A DNA stretch of 38,205 bases, taken from contig CANGLL010000005.1 in NCBI GenBank assembly GCA_947454605.1, forward strand, positions 1 through 38,205, given 5' to 3'. Source of the DNA: Methylococcaceae bacterium. Its GTDB lineage: Bacteria > Pseudomonadota > Gammaproteobacteria > Methylococcales > Methylomonadaceae. Position 1 is the first letter of the stretch; each line of letters begins with the position of its first letter. The position numbers and the translations under genes are program-made. Below are positions 20,438-32,349 of this stretch, piece after piece. Below the pieces are notes generated by a model. That model did not search any database. It was not told the origin of the DNA and worked only from the letters and a program-made list of their open reading frames with translations.

Positions 20438-23400
20438 ATGGAACAGAAAAATCTTATTCTTGGAATCCCAACTTTTACTTACGCCGATTTATATGATGCT
20501 AACCGTCTAAAAGATTTAATGGACGTGTTTGATGAGTCTATCAAAAAGCATGATGTTGAATTGTATGATAAATTTTCTGATTATCGTCAAAGTCAGGGCG
20601 AAGGTTTAAAGCCAGAAGCCATTTCTGAGTTATTAGTTACCATGGGGCCTTATGTTGGCCAGTTTGTGGCTAAGTTGTTTAATGTTTCAACAGAACATCA
20701 AGCTCAAACCGATAAGATTAAGGATGAAATTGATACTATCTTCACTTTTAAAAATGAAGTAGTTGAAAAACTCGGTGTGGTCTTTAAAGGCCAAGATACC
20801 AGTGAATGGAAAATTCCTGATATATTAAATCGTTTTGATTTGTTAATCGCTGCGGGTTTTTCAGAAGCGAATGAAGATCCAGATCCAGAACATCGAGTTA
20901 CTCGTGTGGGTGCGGTGATTGGTTTGTTATCTAGCCACTATAAATTAGTTGCTAAAGGCAAAGACAGTGCTTATGAAAATGCCGAAGAACAAGTGTCAGC
21001 TTTACGCGCTAAATTGGCGGCTGATGAGTTGGCGGCTACAGAATTTGCTGACATTATCTCGGCTACTGAATCAGCTGATTTTGTGAGTGGATTAATGGAT
21101 GTCGTGCAACGCTGGAGTTTTGTTGCGCAACAAGACAATGATATTGTTGCAGATTGGTTAAGTTTTAAATTCCCAGAAAAAAGAGATTTCGATAATTTAG
21201 TTGAGCATGAAGTGGTTGATCGTGGTCAATTTACGGCTTGGATGGGTGAGTTAGAGCATCGTCGCCGTCGTGATGGTTTTAAGTTAACTGATCCTCGTTA
21301 TAATCAAAGACAAGTTTTATCAGAAGTTAATCATTGTATTTATTGCCATGAGCGTGACACAGATTCATGTTCTAAGGGTATGCGCAATAAAAAAACGAAT
21401 GAGTTTAAAACGGATCCATTGGGTGTAACGACTATTGGTTGTCCTTTGGATGAAAAGATTTCCGAAATGCATTTGGTTAAACGCAAAGGTGACAATATTG
21501 GCGCCTTAGCGATTATCGTGGTTGATAATCCAATGTGTCCTGGTACAGGTCATCGTATCTGTAACGAATGTATGAAAGGCTGTATTTATCAAAAAACGGA
21601 TCCTGTTAATATTCCACAAATTGAAACCAGCGTGTTAACTGATGTGTTGTTCATGCCGTATGGTTTTGAGATTTATAGTTTATTAACCCGTTGGAATCCA
21701 TTAAACGTAAAACGCCCGGTGATGTTGCCTTATAATGGCAAAAACGCCTTGGTAGTAGGTTTAGGACCTGCGGGTTACACCATGAGCCATTATTTATTGA
21801 ATGAAGGCTTTGCGGTTGCTGGGATTGATGGGCTTAAATTAGAACCTTTACCGGTTGAGTTAACGGGTGATGCTAATACATTACCAACACCCATTTTGGA
21901 TTTTAAAGATTTATATGAAGATTTAGATAAGCGTATTTTAGCCGGCTTTGGTGGTGTGGCTGAATACGGTATAACTGTGCGTTGGGATAAAAACTTCTTA
22001 AAAGTAATCTATCTTACGTTACAAAGACGCTCAGCCTTTAGATCATATGGCGGTGTGCGTTTCGGTGGTACTTTAACCATTGATGATGCTTGGGATATGG
22101 GTTTTGATCATATCTGTATTGCTTCAGGTGCGGGTCAGCCGACTATTATTGATCTCAAAAATAATTTAATGCGCGGTATCCGTAAAGCATCAGATTTCTT
22201 GATGGCTTTACAATTAACGGGTGCGGCTAAAGCCTCTTCAATGGCTAATTTACAAGTGCGTTTACCTGCGGGTGTGATCGGTGGTGGTTTAACTGCGATT
22301 GATACGGCAACAGAATTGATGGCGTACTATCCTGTGCAAGTTGAAAAAATATTGCATCGTTATGAAACGTTAGTTAATGTCTATGGCGAGCAAGCCGTGC
22401 GTGCGCGTTATGACAAAGAAGAAGCAATTATTCTTGATGAGTTTTTAGCACACGGTAAAGTTATTCATGCAGAACGCGTGCGTGCAGAAGCAGAGGGCGA
22501 AGTGCCAAACTTCCAACCTCTAGTTGAAGCATGGGGTGGCGTGACTCTGTTTTACCGTAAAGGGATGAAGGATGCGCCGGCGTATCGTCAAAATCATGAA
22601 GAAATCAGTGAAGCTTTAGAAGAGGGTATTGCCTTAGCAGAAGGCATGAGTCCTTTGGGTGCTGAGCCTGATGAATATGGACATTTAGCATCGGTCGATT
22701 TTGAAAAGTTAGTGCTAGATGGCGAGCGTTGGGTTAATTCTGGTGAAGTGGTTAATGTACCTTTACGTAGTTTATATGTAGCCGCGGGTACTTCGCCTAA
22801 TACTATTTATCAAAGCGAATATCCCGAGACTTTTGTGATGGATAAATGGTTCTTCCAACGTTATGAGCCAGAGTGGACTAACGATAGCGTTGAGTTAGTG
22901 CCTATGCACGATGAAAAAATGCCTAAGTTAGGTAAGCCTGCACCATTAACCTCTTATCAAAAAGACGGTAAATTTATCAGTTTTTACGGTGATAACCATC
23001 CTGTGTATGCGGGTAACGTGGTTAAAGCGATGGCCAGTGCAAAGAATGGTTATCCTTATGTAGCTAAATTATTTGCTCACGAATTGGCAAGTTTGGATGT
23101 CTCAAAACAAGCTGAGCGTGATGCAAATCTAACGCAATTGTTCTCAAGATTAGACGAAGCCTTTAAAGCGACGATTGTGGCAATTAACCGTTTAACACCC
23201 ACTATTATTGAAGTGGTGGTTAAAGCGCCTTTCGCAGCAGAGAAGTTCTATCCTGGTCAGTTCTATCGTGTACAAAACTATGAAGCCTTTGCGCCGACTG
23301 TGGAAGGTACTGTATTAGCGGCCGAAGGTTTAGCGTTAACGGGTGCTGAAGTGGATAAAGAGAAAGGGACTATTTCTTTAATTGCGTTAGAAATGGGCTC

Positions 23401-24136
23401 TTCTTCACGCTTATGCGCAACTTGGAAGGTAGGTGATCCGGTTGTTGTGATGGGTGTAACCGGAACGCCAACGGATATTCCCAGCAATCAAACGGTGTTG
23501 TTGTTAGGTGGTGGATTAGGTAACGCAGTATTGTTCTCAATTGGTAAAGCTTTACGTGCGGCTAATAATCGGGTGATTTATTTTGCGGGTTATAAATATA
23601 CGCAAGATCGTTTTAAAGTTGAGGATGTAGAAGCGGCTGCCGATTTAATCGTTTGGTCAGTTGATAAAGGCGAAGGCGTTGAGGCGATTGTACCAACACG
23701 TCCACAAGATAAAACTTTTGTGGGTAACATCTTAGAATGTATGGTTGCTTATGCGACGGGTGATTTAGGTGATCAACCTATTTCTTTAGCGGATGTTGAT
23801 CATTTAGTGGTCATTGGTTCAGACCGGATGATGGCGGCGGTAAAATCAGCGCGTTTTGATGTCTTAAAACCTTATCTGACTAAAGCGCATCATGCGATTG
23901 GTTCTATTAACTCACCGATGCAATGTATGATGAAGGGCATTTGTGCACAATGCTTATGTAAGCATGTGGATGCCGATTCGGGTAAAGAATACTTTGTTTA
24001 TTCTTGCTACAACCAAGATCAAGATTTAGATAAAGTGGATTTCCCGCATTTAAATGCGCGTTTACGTCAAAATACCGTGCAAGAGAAATTATCTAACTTA
24101 TGGTTGGATTACTTGCTAGAAAAACAAGAGTCTTAA
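20438..24136 (+). CDS. Large fused flavoprotein: GltD/NfnB-like FeS-FAD-NAD(P) module plus C-terminal PyrK/NfnA-like FNR-type module (putative NAD(P)H oxidoreductase or single-chain Nfn-like enzyme)
   Basis: 1232 aa; eight Cys at aa 300-382 (HCIYCHERDTDSC..GCPLDEKI..NPMCPGTGHRICNECMKGC); VVGLGPAGYTMSHYLL dinucleotide-binding motif near aa 439; FNR-type FYPGQFYRVQ..LLLGGGLGNAVLFSIGKAL; C-terminal CMMKGICAQCLC..YSC. Confidence 0.85.
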   Translation: MEQKNLILGIPTFTYADLYDANRLKDLMDVFDESIKKHDVELYDKFSDYRQSQGEGLKPEAISELLVTMGPYVGQFVAKLFNVSTEHQAQTDKIKDEIDTIFTFKNEVVEKLGVVFKGQDTSEWKIPDILNRFDLLIAAGFSEANEDPDPEHRVTRVGAVIGLLSSHYKLVAKGKDSAYENAEEQVSALRAKLAADELAATEFADIISATESADFVSGLMDVVQRWSFVAQQDNDIVADWLSFKFPEKRDFDNLVEHEVVDRGQFTAWMGELEHRRRRDGFKLTDPRYNQRQVLSEVNHCIYCHERDTDSCSKGMRNKKTNEFKTDPLGVTTIGCPLDEKISEMHLVKRKGDNIGALAIIVVDNPMCPGTGHRICNECMKGCIYQKTDPVNIPQIETSVLTDVLFMPYGFEIYSLLTRWNPLNVKRPVMLPYNGKNALVVGLGPAGYTMSHYLLNEGFAVAGIDGLKLEPLPVELTGDANTLPTPILDFKDLYEDLDKRILAGFGGVAEYGITVRWDKNFLKVIYLTLQRRSAFRSYGGVRFGGTLTIDDAWDMGFDHICIASGAGQPTIIDLKNNLMRGIRKASDFLMALQLTGAAKASSMANLQVRLPAGVIGGGLTAIDTATELMAYYPVQVEKILHRYETLVNVYGEQAVRARYDKEEAIILDEFLAHGKVIHAERVRAEAEGEVPNFQPLVEAWGGVTLFYRKGMKDAPAYRQNHEEISEALEEGIALAEGMSPLGAEPDEYGHLASVDFEKLVLDGERWVNSGEVVNVPLRSLYVAAGTSPNTIYQSEYPETFVMDKWFFQRYEPEWTNDSVELVPMHDEKMPKLGKPAPLTSYQKDGKFISFYGDNHPVYAGNVVKAMASAKNGYPYVAKLFAHELASLDVSKQAERDANLTQLFSRLDEAFKATIVAINRLTPTIIEVVVKAPFAAEKFYPGQFYRVQNYEAFAPTVEGTVLAAEGLALTGAEVDKEKGTISLIALEMGSSSRLCATWKVGDPVVVMGVTGTPTDIPSNQTVLLLGGGLGNAVLFSIGKALRAANNRVIYFAGYKYTQDRFKVEDVEAAADLIVWSVDKGEGVEAIVPTRPQDKTFVGNILECMVAYATGDLGDQPISLADVDHLVVIGSDRMMAAVKSARFDVLKPYLTKAHHAIGSINSPMQCMMKGICAQCLCKHVDADSGKEYFVYSCYNQDQDLDKVDFPHLNARLRQNTVQEKLSNLWLDYLLEKQES

Positions 24137-24163
24137 TTAATATATCAACTTAGCGTTAATTAT

Positions 24164-24649
24164 TTGAATACCATCTCAAATTGCTTATGTGGTTCCAGTT
24201 TGGCTTATAGCCAATGCTGTGAACCGTATCATTCTGGAGGTAAGCTACCATTTACGGCGGAAGCTTTGATGAGATCACGGTATTCTGCTTATGTATTGCG
24301 TGATGTTGACTATTTGAAAGATACCTGGGATGAGAGTCGGCGTCCCAAGGCAATTGATTTTTCTAAAGAAACCATTCACTGGTTGCGTCTTGAAATAATT
24401 GATGTAAAAAAAGGTAGTCTAAAGGATATTAAAGGAGTAGTTACTTTTAAGGCTTATTTTATGCAAGATGATGAAGAATGTGTGATGAATGAAATTAGTC
24501 GTTTTACCAAAGTAAATGGTCGTTGGTTTTATTTAGATGGCATTATTAAGTCCATGGGTAAGGTGGATTTACAAACTAATCAAGGTAAAAATGCGCCTTG
24601 TGCTTGTGGAAGTGGCAAAAAATTTAAACGTTGTTGTGGAGCAGATTGA
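24164..24649 (+). CDS. ychJ: YchJ-like (UPF0225) protein with N- and C-terminal SEC-C motifs
   Basis: CLCGSSLAYSQCCEPYHSGGKLPFTAEALMRSRYSAYVLRDVDYLKDTW and C-terminal APCACGSGKKFKRCCG; TTG start. Confidence 0.85.
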   Translation: MNTISNCLCGSSLAYSQCCEPYHSGGKLPFTAEALMRSRYSAYVLRDVDYLKDTWDESRRPKAIDFSKETIHWLRLEIIDVKKGSLKDIKGVVTFKAYFMQDDEECVMNEISRFTKVNGRWFYLDGIIKSMGKVDLQTNQGKNAPCACGSGKKFKRCCGAD

Positions 24650-24756
24650 TGGCTATTTTGTTTGGCTGGCGTGACAATAGATTGACTTCATTACGAGTAG
24701 TCATAGAAAATAGGCGATTTGAATTGTTAAACACCTGTAAAACTTCGCATGAATAA
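24649..24756 (+). CDS. Putative 35-aa small ORF bridging ychJ and mlaF
   Basis: MAILFGWRDNRLTSLRVVIENRRFELLNTCKTSHE*; start overlaps ychJ stop (TGATG), stop lies inside mlaF start region (ATGAATAA); GGAG at 24638-24641 spaced 7 nt from ATG. Confidence 0.4.
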   Translation: MAILFGWRDNRLTSLRVVIENRRFELLNTCKTSHE

Positions 24757-25576
24757 TCGTGTTTCTGACCAAGATAACTTAGTTTCTGTTCGAGACTTGA
24801 CGTTTTCGCGTGGCAATAAGAAAATTTTTGATGATATCTCTTTAGATTTTCAGCGTGGAAAGGTAACGGCTATTATGGGGCCGAGTGGTACGGGTAAAAC
24901 CACGATGCTTAAGTTGATTGGGGGGCAATTGTTCCCTGATAAGGGTTCCGTTTTTGTCGATGGCCAAAATGTACATAAATTACGCAGAGCAGATTTATAT
25001 ACTTTGCGTAAACGTTTGGGTATGTTGTTTCAAAGCGGGGCTTTACTAACCGATATGTCGGTGTTTGATAATGTGGCATTTCCGTTGCGAGAGCATACGC
25101 AATTGCCTGAATCGATGATTCGCACGTTGGTGCTAATGAAGTTGCAGGCGGTGGGTTTAAGAGGCGCCAGTCAATTAATGCCGAATGAGTTGTCTGGCGG
25201 TATGGCTAGACGCGTTGCTTTGGCAAGAGCCATTGCACTTGATCCTATGATGATTATGTATGATGAGCCGTTTACTGGCCAAGACCCTATTTCTATGGGG
25301 GTTTTAGTGCATTTAATCAAATCTTTAAATAATATCTTAGGCTTAACCAGTATTATTGTGTCTCATGATGTGCATGACACGATGGCTATAGCTGATTATA
25401 TTTATGTATTATCAGGCGGCAAGATTGTGGGTCAAGGTACACCTAAAGAGATACAAGAATCTGATTCTGAATGGGTGCAACAATTTATGACAGGTGCCGC
25501 AGATGGCCCTGTACATTTTCATTATCCAGCAAAAGATTATATTGATGATTTAATGTCCTCTGGGAAACGTTATTAA
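24749..25576 (+). CDS. mlaF: Phospholipid ABC transporter ATP-binding protein MlaF
   Basis: Walker A GPSGTGKTT, LSGGMARRVALARAIALDPMMIMYDEPFTGQDPISMGVL. Confidence 0.95.
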   Translation: MNNRVSDQDNLVSVRDLTFSRGNKKIFDDISLDFQRGKVTAIMGPSGTGKTTMLKLIGGQLFPDKGSVFVDGQNVHKLRRADLYTLRKRLGMLFQSGALLTDMSVFDNVAFPLREHTQLPESMIRTLVLMKLQAVGLRGASQLMPNELSGGMARRVALARAIALDPMMIMYDEPFTGQDPISMGVLVHLIKSLNNILGLTSIIVSHDVHDTMAIADYIYVLSGGKIVGQGTPKEIQESDSEWVQQFMTGAADGPVHFHYPAKDYIDDLMSSGKRY

Positions 25577-25615
25577 TCGATATGAACACAAATTGATGGT
25601 TTAACTTACGATAAG

Positions 25616-26398
25616 ATGATGGATTTTATAGAAGGCTTAGGTCGTAGTTCGCGCATTAGTTTTAATAAACTTGGGCGAGCTACACATTTTCTAATACAAA
25701 CTATTTCAGGCGTTATGAGTGTGTTCATGCGCCCTAGATTATTGACGAAGCAGTTGTATTCAGTAGGCGTAATGTCTTTTTTAATTATTACAATTTCGGG
25801 TTTGTTTGTCGGGATGGTATTAGGTTTACAAGGTTATTACACTCTATCTGACTTTGGGGCAGAAGAAACTTTGGGCGTTATGGTAGCCGCTTCTTTAGTT
25901 AGAGAATTAGGGCCGGTGGTTTCAGCTTTATTGTTTGCAGGTCGAGCTGGATCGGCGTTAACAGCAGAAATTGGTTTAATGAAAGCAACCGAACAGCTAT
26001 CGGGCATGGAAATGATGGCGATTGATCCTATAAAGCGTATTATTACGCCGCGTTTTTTAGCGGGTTTAATCTCTATGCCATTATTGGCGGGCATATTTAG
26101 CGCAGTGGGAATTATCGGTGGGCAAATTGTTGGTTCGGGTCTTTTGGGCGTTGATGAAGGCGCTTATTGGTCTCAAATGCAAGCCAGTATAGATTTTTAT
26201 GATGATATTATTAATGGTGTTATTAAAAGTATCGTTTTTGGTTTTGTAGCATCTTGGATAGCGTTATTTGAAGGCTATGATGCAATTCCTACTTCTGAAG
26301 GTGTTAGTAGGGCAACTACACGCACCGTGGTTAATTCCGCATTTACTATTTTAGGTTTAGATTTTATCTTGACTGCACTCATGTTCGGAGATCATTAA
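25616..26398 (+). CDS. mlaE: Phospholipid ABC transporter permease MlaE
   Basis: LVRELGPVVSALLFAGRAGSALTAEIGLMKATEQLSGMEMMAIDP. Confidence 0.95.
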   Translation: MMDFIEGLGRSSRISFNKLGRATHFLIQTISGVMSVFMRPRLLTKQLYSVGVMSFLIITISGLFVGMVLGLQGYYTLSDFGAEETLGVMVAASLVRELGPVVSALLFAGRAGSALTAEIGLMKATEQLSGMEMMAIDPIKRIITPRFLAGLISMPLLAGIFSAVGIIGGQIVGSGLLGVDEGAYWSQMQASIDFYDDIINGVIKSIVFGFVASWIALFEGYDAIPTSEGVSRATTRTVVNSAFTILGLDFILTALMFGDH

Positions 26399-26399
26399 C

Positions 26400-26866
26400 A
26401 TGCAGCACACTCGTAATCAGGACACACTTGTTGGGCTTTTTGTCGCTTCAGGTATTGCTGGTCTTTTCTTTCTTGCTATGCACGTCAGTAATTTGAGTTC
26501 TTTTTCTGACGAAGATAGTTATACCGTTACTGCGAAGTTTGAAAACTCGGGTGGCTTAAAAGTTAAATCTCCTGTTTCTGCTGCTGGAGTCAAAATAGGT
26601 AAGGTGACTTCAATTTCATTTGATCCTAAGACATATAAATCAGTGGTGCAATTAAGTATTAACTCAAAATACAACACCTTACCTGATGATACGACTGCCA
26701 GTGTATTTACTGCGGGGTTATTAGGTGAGCAATATGTGAATCTTGAGCCAGGTGGATCTGAAACTTATTTGAAAAAAGGGGGTGAGATTGAAATCACCCA
26801 ATCAGCCATTATTCTCGAAAAGGCGATAGGACAATTCTTATTCAAATCAGCAGCGGAAGAGAAAAA

Positions 26867-26870
<4 letters not shown>
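26400..26870 (+). CDS. mlaD: MCE-domain outer membrane lipid asymmetry protein MlaD
   Basis: DTLVGLFVASGIAGLFFLAMHVSNL; MCE domain GGLKVKSPVSAAGVKIGKVTSI. Confidence 0.94.
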
Positions 26871-28496
<1,626 letters not shown>

Positions 28497-28505
28497 GGTT
28501 GTTTT

Positions 28506-29135
28506 ATGATAACTATTGCTGTATCTAAAGGTAGAATTTATGAGGATGCATTGCCCTTATTAGCCGCAGCTGGCATTGTACCCATTGATGATCCTAAGAC
28601 TTGTCGAAAATTAATATTGGCTACTACACGTCCCGATGTACAGCTTGTCATTATTCGCGCAACTGACGTGCCTACTTTTGTAGAGTATGGGGCTGCTGAT
28701 ATGGGTGTTGCAGGTAAAGATGTATTGTTGGAGCATGGTGCTGAAGGATTGTACGAGCCTTTAGATTTAAAGATTGCGGGCTGTCGATTAATGACAGCAA
28801 CACATAAGGATGCACCTGAATTAAGCGGTCGCATTCGTGTTGCCACGAAGTACGTTAAAATTGCACAAAGTTATTTTGCGAGTAAGGGCATTCAAGCTGA
28901 GATTATTAAGTTATACGGCTCTATGGAATTAGCGCCTTTAGTGGGGTTGGCTGACTGTATCGTCGATTTAGTGGATACCGGCAATACTTTAAAGGCTAAT
29001 GATTTAGAGCCACGAGAATTGATTATGGATATCAGTTCCAGATTAGTTGTTAATAAAGCTTCAATGAAGATGAAGCATGGTGCTATTACAGATTTAATCT
29101 CTCACTTTGAAAAAGCGCTTGCCATCAGGAATTAA
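28506..29135 (+). CDS. hisG: ATP phosphoribosyltransferase, short form
   Basis: [46 protein letters not shown]; 209 aa. Confidence 0.95.
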   Translation: MITIAVSKGRIYEDALPLLAAAGIVPIDDPKTCRKLILATTRPDVQLVIIRATDVPTFVEYGAADMGVAGKDVLLEHGAEGLYEPLDLKIAGCRLMTATHKDAPELSGRIRVATKYVKIAQSYFASKGIQAEIIKLYGSMELAPLVGLADCIVDLVDTGNTLKANDLEPRELIMDISSRLVVNKASMKMKHGAITDLISHFEKALAIRN

Positions 29136-29136
29136 G

Positions 29137-30441
29137 ATGTCTTATTTGAATATGAATATACTGGATGCCACATCCATTGATTTTTCTGAGCGATTAAAAA
29201 AATTATTAGCTTGGAATGAAGTGGATGATTTAGATATTCAAGTAAAGGTTTTAAATATTATTGCTGATGTGCGTAATAAAGGTGATCAAGCGATTATTGA
29301 ATACACAAATCGGTTTGACCATCGAGATATTAAACAAGCAACAGAGTTAGAGCTTTCAAAAGATAAATTAAAGTCAGCGTGGGAAAAGTTATCTCTGGAG
29401 CAATCTCAGGCTTTGAAAACAGCAGCAGACCGTATTAAGGCTTATGCTGAGCATCAAAAATTACAATCTTGGCAATATACTGAAGAAGATGGCACTGTAT
29501 TAGGTCAAAAGGTGAGTCCTTTACCCAGTGTTGGTCTTTATGTGCCTGGTGGTAAGGCGGCATATCCATCATCTGTTCTGATGAATGCTATTCCGGCTAA
29601 AGTAGCAGGGGTAAAAGAATTAATAATGGTTGTGCCTACGCCGAATGGTTATGCAAATGATCTTGTGTTGGCGGCGGCGTATTTGGCGGGTGTTGATCGA
29701 GTATTCACTATGGGTGGTGCGCAAGCTGTTGCAGCATTGGCTTATGGTACTGAAACTATTCCAGCAGTAGCAAAGATAGTGGGCCCTGGTAATATTTATG
29801 TGGCGACCGCTAAAAAAATGGTATTTGGGCAAGTGGGTATCGATATGATTGCCGGACCTTCTGAGATTTTGGTTATTTGTGACGGTAAAACTAATCCCGA
29901 TTGGATTGCAATGGATTTATTCTCTCAAGCTGAACATGATGAAAATGCACAATCGATATTAATTTCTAACGATAGTGATTTTTTGCATGCGGTAGAGCAG
30001 AGTATAAATAGTTTACTTCCAACTATGGAGCGAGCTGAGATCATTAGGGCTTCTTTAATAGGTAGGGGCGCTTTCATTAAGGTTGATAACTTAAAGCAGG
30101 CTGCAGAGATTGCTAATATTATTGCTCCTGAGCATTTAGAGTTATCAGTTGAAAATCCGGAAATTTTATCTGAAAGTATTCAGCATGCGGGTGCTATTTT
30201 TATGGGTCGTTTTACTGCAGAAGCATTGGGCGATTATTGTGCGGGCCCAAATCATGTATTGCCAACATCAAGTACTGCAAGATTTTCATCACCATTAGGC
30301 GTTTATGATTTTCAAAAACGATCTAGTATCATTAACTGTTCTGAAACTGGTGCGGATACCTTAGGTAAAACGGCATCAATCTTAGCGCGAGGAGAAAGCT
30401 TAACAGCTCATGCCCGCTCTGCAGAATACAGAATTAAGTAA
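29137..30441 (+). CDS. hisD: Histidinol dehydrogenase
   Basis: [59 protein letters not shown]; start moved from 29107 (TTG) to ATG 29137 just after the hisG stop. Confidence 0.96.
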   Translation: MSYLNMNILDATSIDFSERLKKLLAWNEVDDLDIQVKVLNIIADVRNKGDQAIIEYTNRFDHRDIKQATELELSKDKLKSAWEKLSLEQSQALKTAADRIKAYAEHQKLQSWQYTEEDGTVLGQKVSPLPSVGLYVPGGKAAYPSSVLMNAIPAKVAGVKELIMVVPTPNGYANDLVLAAAYLAGVDRVFTMGGAQAVAALAYGTETIPAVAKIVGPGNIYVATAKKMVFGQVGIDMIAGPSEILVICDGKTNPDWIAMDLFSQAEHDENAQSILISNDSDFLHAVEQSINSLLPTMERAEIIRASLIGRGAFIKVDNLKQAAEIANIIAPEHLELSVENPEILSESIQHAGAIFMGRFTAEALGDYCAGPNHVLPTSSTARFSSPLGVYDFQKRSSIINCSETGADTLGKTASILARGESLTAHARSAEYRIK

Positions 30442-30498
30442 GATTCAGAGTTATGTTGTTATTGACTACTTTGAATGGCTTAACGTTATTTTAATGCC

Positions 30499-31593
30499 AT
30501 GAATAATTCCATTTTAATTTCTAGTTTTTTTCGAAAAGAAGTTTTAGAAATGGTTGCTTATAAAGTGGCCAATGCGCAAGGTTTTATTAAGTTAGATGCG
30601 ATGGAAAATCCGTTTAGTTGGCCAGAAGAAATTAAGAAAGAATGGATAGAGCATTTAAAAGAAGCAAAAATAAATCGTTATCCTGACCCAGAAGCGGTTC
30701 AACTAGTGAGTACCCTTAGAAAGGTAAATCATCTTCCTGAACAGTTTGATATTTTGTTGGGAAACGGGTCTGATGAAATTATCCAATTGTTGTTGATGGC
30801 ATTACCTGAGGGTTCGGCGGTATTAGCGCCAGCGCCGGGATTTGTGATGTATAAACAAATAAGTGATTGTTTGGGCTTAAATTATATTGGTGTGCCTGTA
30901 TTAACAGAGTGCTTCGATTTAGATTTGCCTGCAATGTTGGTAGCAATAGATGAGTATAAGCCTTTACTTGTTTTCATGGCTTATCCTAATAACCCCACCA
31001 GTAATTTGTTCAGTGCAGATGCTATTCATGCCATTATAAAAGCCTCGCCGGGTATAGTCGTTGTTGATGAGGCTTATGCTCCGTTTGCAAATGCAAGTTT
31101 TATAGATCAACTCAGTCAATATGAAAATTTATTGATTATGCGTACGGTTTCCAAGTTAGGTTTAGCAGGATTACGATTGGGTTATGTGATGGGGTCGTCA
31201 GCTATTATTGAGCAACTGAATAAGATTCGATTACCCTATAATATTAATTGTCTCACGCAAATAACGGCTGAGTTTGCTTTGGCTAATGGCGAGCTTTTTG
31301 ATCGGCAGACAGGAGTCATTTGTGAGCAAAGAGCATTGGTTTTTGATGAGCTTAATAAATTAGATGGGATTCTAGCTTATCCCAGTTCGGCAAACTTTAT
31401 CCTTTTCAAAGTACCTATTAATAAAGCGACAGATATATTTTTATCGATAAAAAATAAGGGTGTTTTAATAAAAAACATGACTGCTCAAGGTGGGTTATTG
31501 AGTGATTGTTTAAGGGTTACGATTGGGAAGCCTGATGAGAATTTAGCGTTTCTTAATGCGTTAAGAACAAGTTTGGCAGAGTTAAGCTTATAA
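30499..31593 (+). CDS. hisC: Histidinol-phosphate aminotransferase
   Basis: GFIKLDAMENPFSWP, NRYPDPEA, LLGNGSDEIIQLLLMA, YPNNPTSNLF, SKLGLAGLRLGYVMG. Confidence 0.94.
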   Translation: MNNSILISSFFRKEVLEMVAYKVANAQGFIKLDAMENPFSWPEEIKKEWIEHLKEAKINRYPDPEAVQLVSTLRKVNHLPEQFDILLGNGSDEIIQLLLMALPEGSAVLAPAPGFVMYKQISDCLGLNYIGVPVLTECFDLDLPAMLVAIDEYKPLLVFMAYPNNPTSNLFSADAIHAIIKASPGIVVVDEAYAPFANASFIDQLSQYENLLIMRTVSKLGLAGLRLGYVMGSSAIIEQLNKIRLPYNINCLTQITAEFALANGELFDRQTGVICEQRALVFDELNKLDGILAYPSSANFILFKVPINKATDIFLSIKNKGVLIKNMTAQGGLLSDCLRVTIGKPDENLAFLNALRTSLAELSL

Positions 31594-31749
31594 GTGATGA
31601 TTCGTGTTTGATAAACATAAGCAATATTCAGTGAGTTTAATACTTTAATTATCGTTAGCAAGTGCTTTAAATTCACCAGCTTAAAATGTTATATTGGCGC
31701 AAATAAAAATGAGCTGTAAGGCCGTGTATAAAATCAGGAGATTTCTATA

Positions 31750-32349
31750 ATGAATAATAAAGGCGTAGATAAGTCTAAACGCCAGTTTTTGACTTCGGCT
31801 TTGACCGTGGTCGGTGCTGTGGGTTCTGGCTATTTGGCGGTTCCTTTTCTTGCTCAAATGCAACCCAGTGTAAAGGCGATGGCTGCTGGAGCACCTGTCG
31901 AAGTTGATATCAGTAAGATTGAAGATGGACAACTAATCAGAGTCGCATGGCGTGGAAAACCTGTTTGGGTTTTAAATAGACAGCCGGAAGTATTAGCCAC
32001 GTTAAAGACTTTAGATAGTGAGTTAAGAGATCCCCAATCAAATGATTCAATTCAACCCCCATCTAGTAAGAATGCGGTGAGATCTCAGCGACCTGAGATA
32101 TTTGTTGCCGTAGGTTTATGTACACATTTAGGTTGTTCACCAACTTTCCGTCCAGAAATTGCTCCTGTTGATTTGGGTGATAAATGGCAAGGCGGTTTCT
32201 TTTGTCCATGCCATGGTTCTTGGTTTGATCTAGCGGGTCGCGTATATCGAGGCGTGCCAGCACCGTCAAACTTAGAAATCCCACCTTATCGTTTCATTAC
32301 CGATACACGCATTATGATTGGTGAATCTTCTGAGGAGAAAAGTGCATGA
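31750..32349 (+). CDS. petA: Ubiquinol-cytochrome c reductase Rieske iron-sulfur subunit
   Basis: KRQFLTSALTVVGAVGSGYLAVPFL, CTHLGCSP, CPCHGSWFDLAGRVYRGVPAPSNLEIPPY. Confidence 0.97.
   Translation: MNNKGVDKSKRQFLTSALTVVGAVGSGYLAVPFLAQMQPSVKAMAAGAPVEVDISKIEDGQLIRVAWRGKPVWVLNRQPEVLATLKTLDSELRDPQSNDSIQPPSSKNAVRSQRPEIFVAVGLCTHLGCSPTFRPEIAPVDLGDKWQGGFFCPCHGSWFDLAGRVYRGVPAPSNLEIPPYRFITDTRIMIGESSEEKSA

Noticed and set aside
30475-30500. Hairpin atggc/gccat covering the hisC start codon
   Set aside because: Only 5 bp with a 16-nt AT-rich loop; too weak to claim translational control
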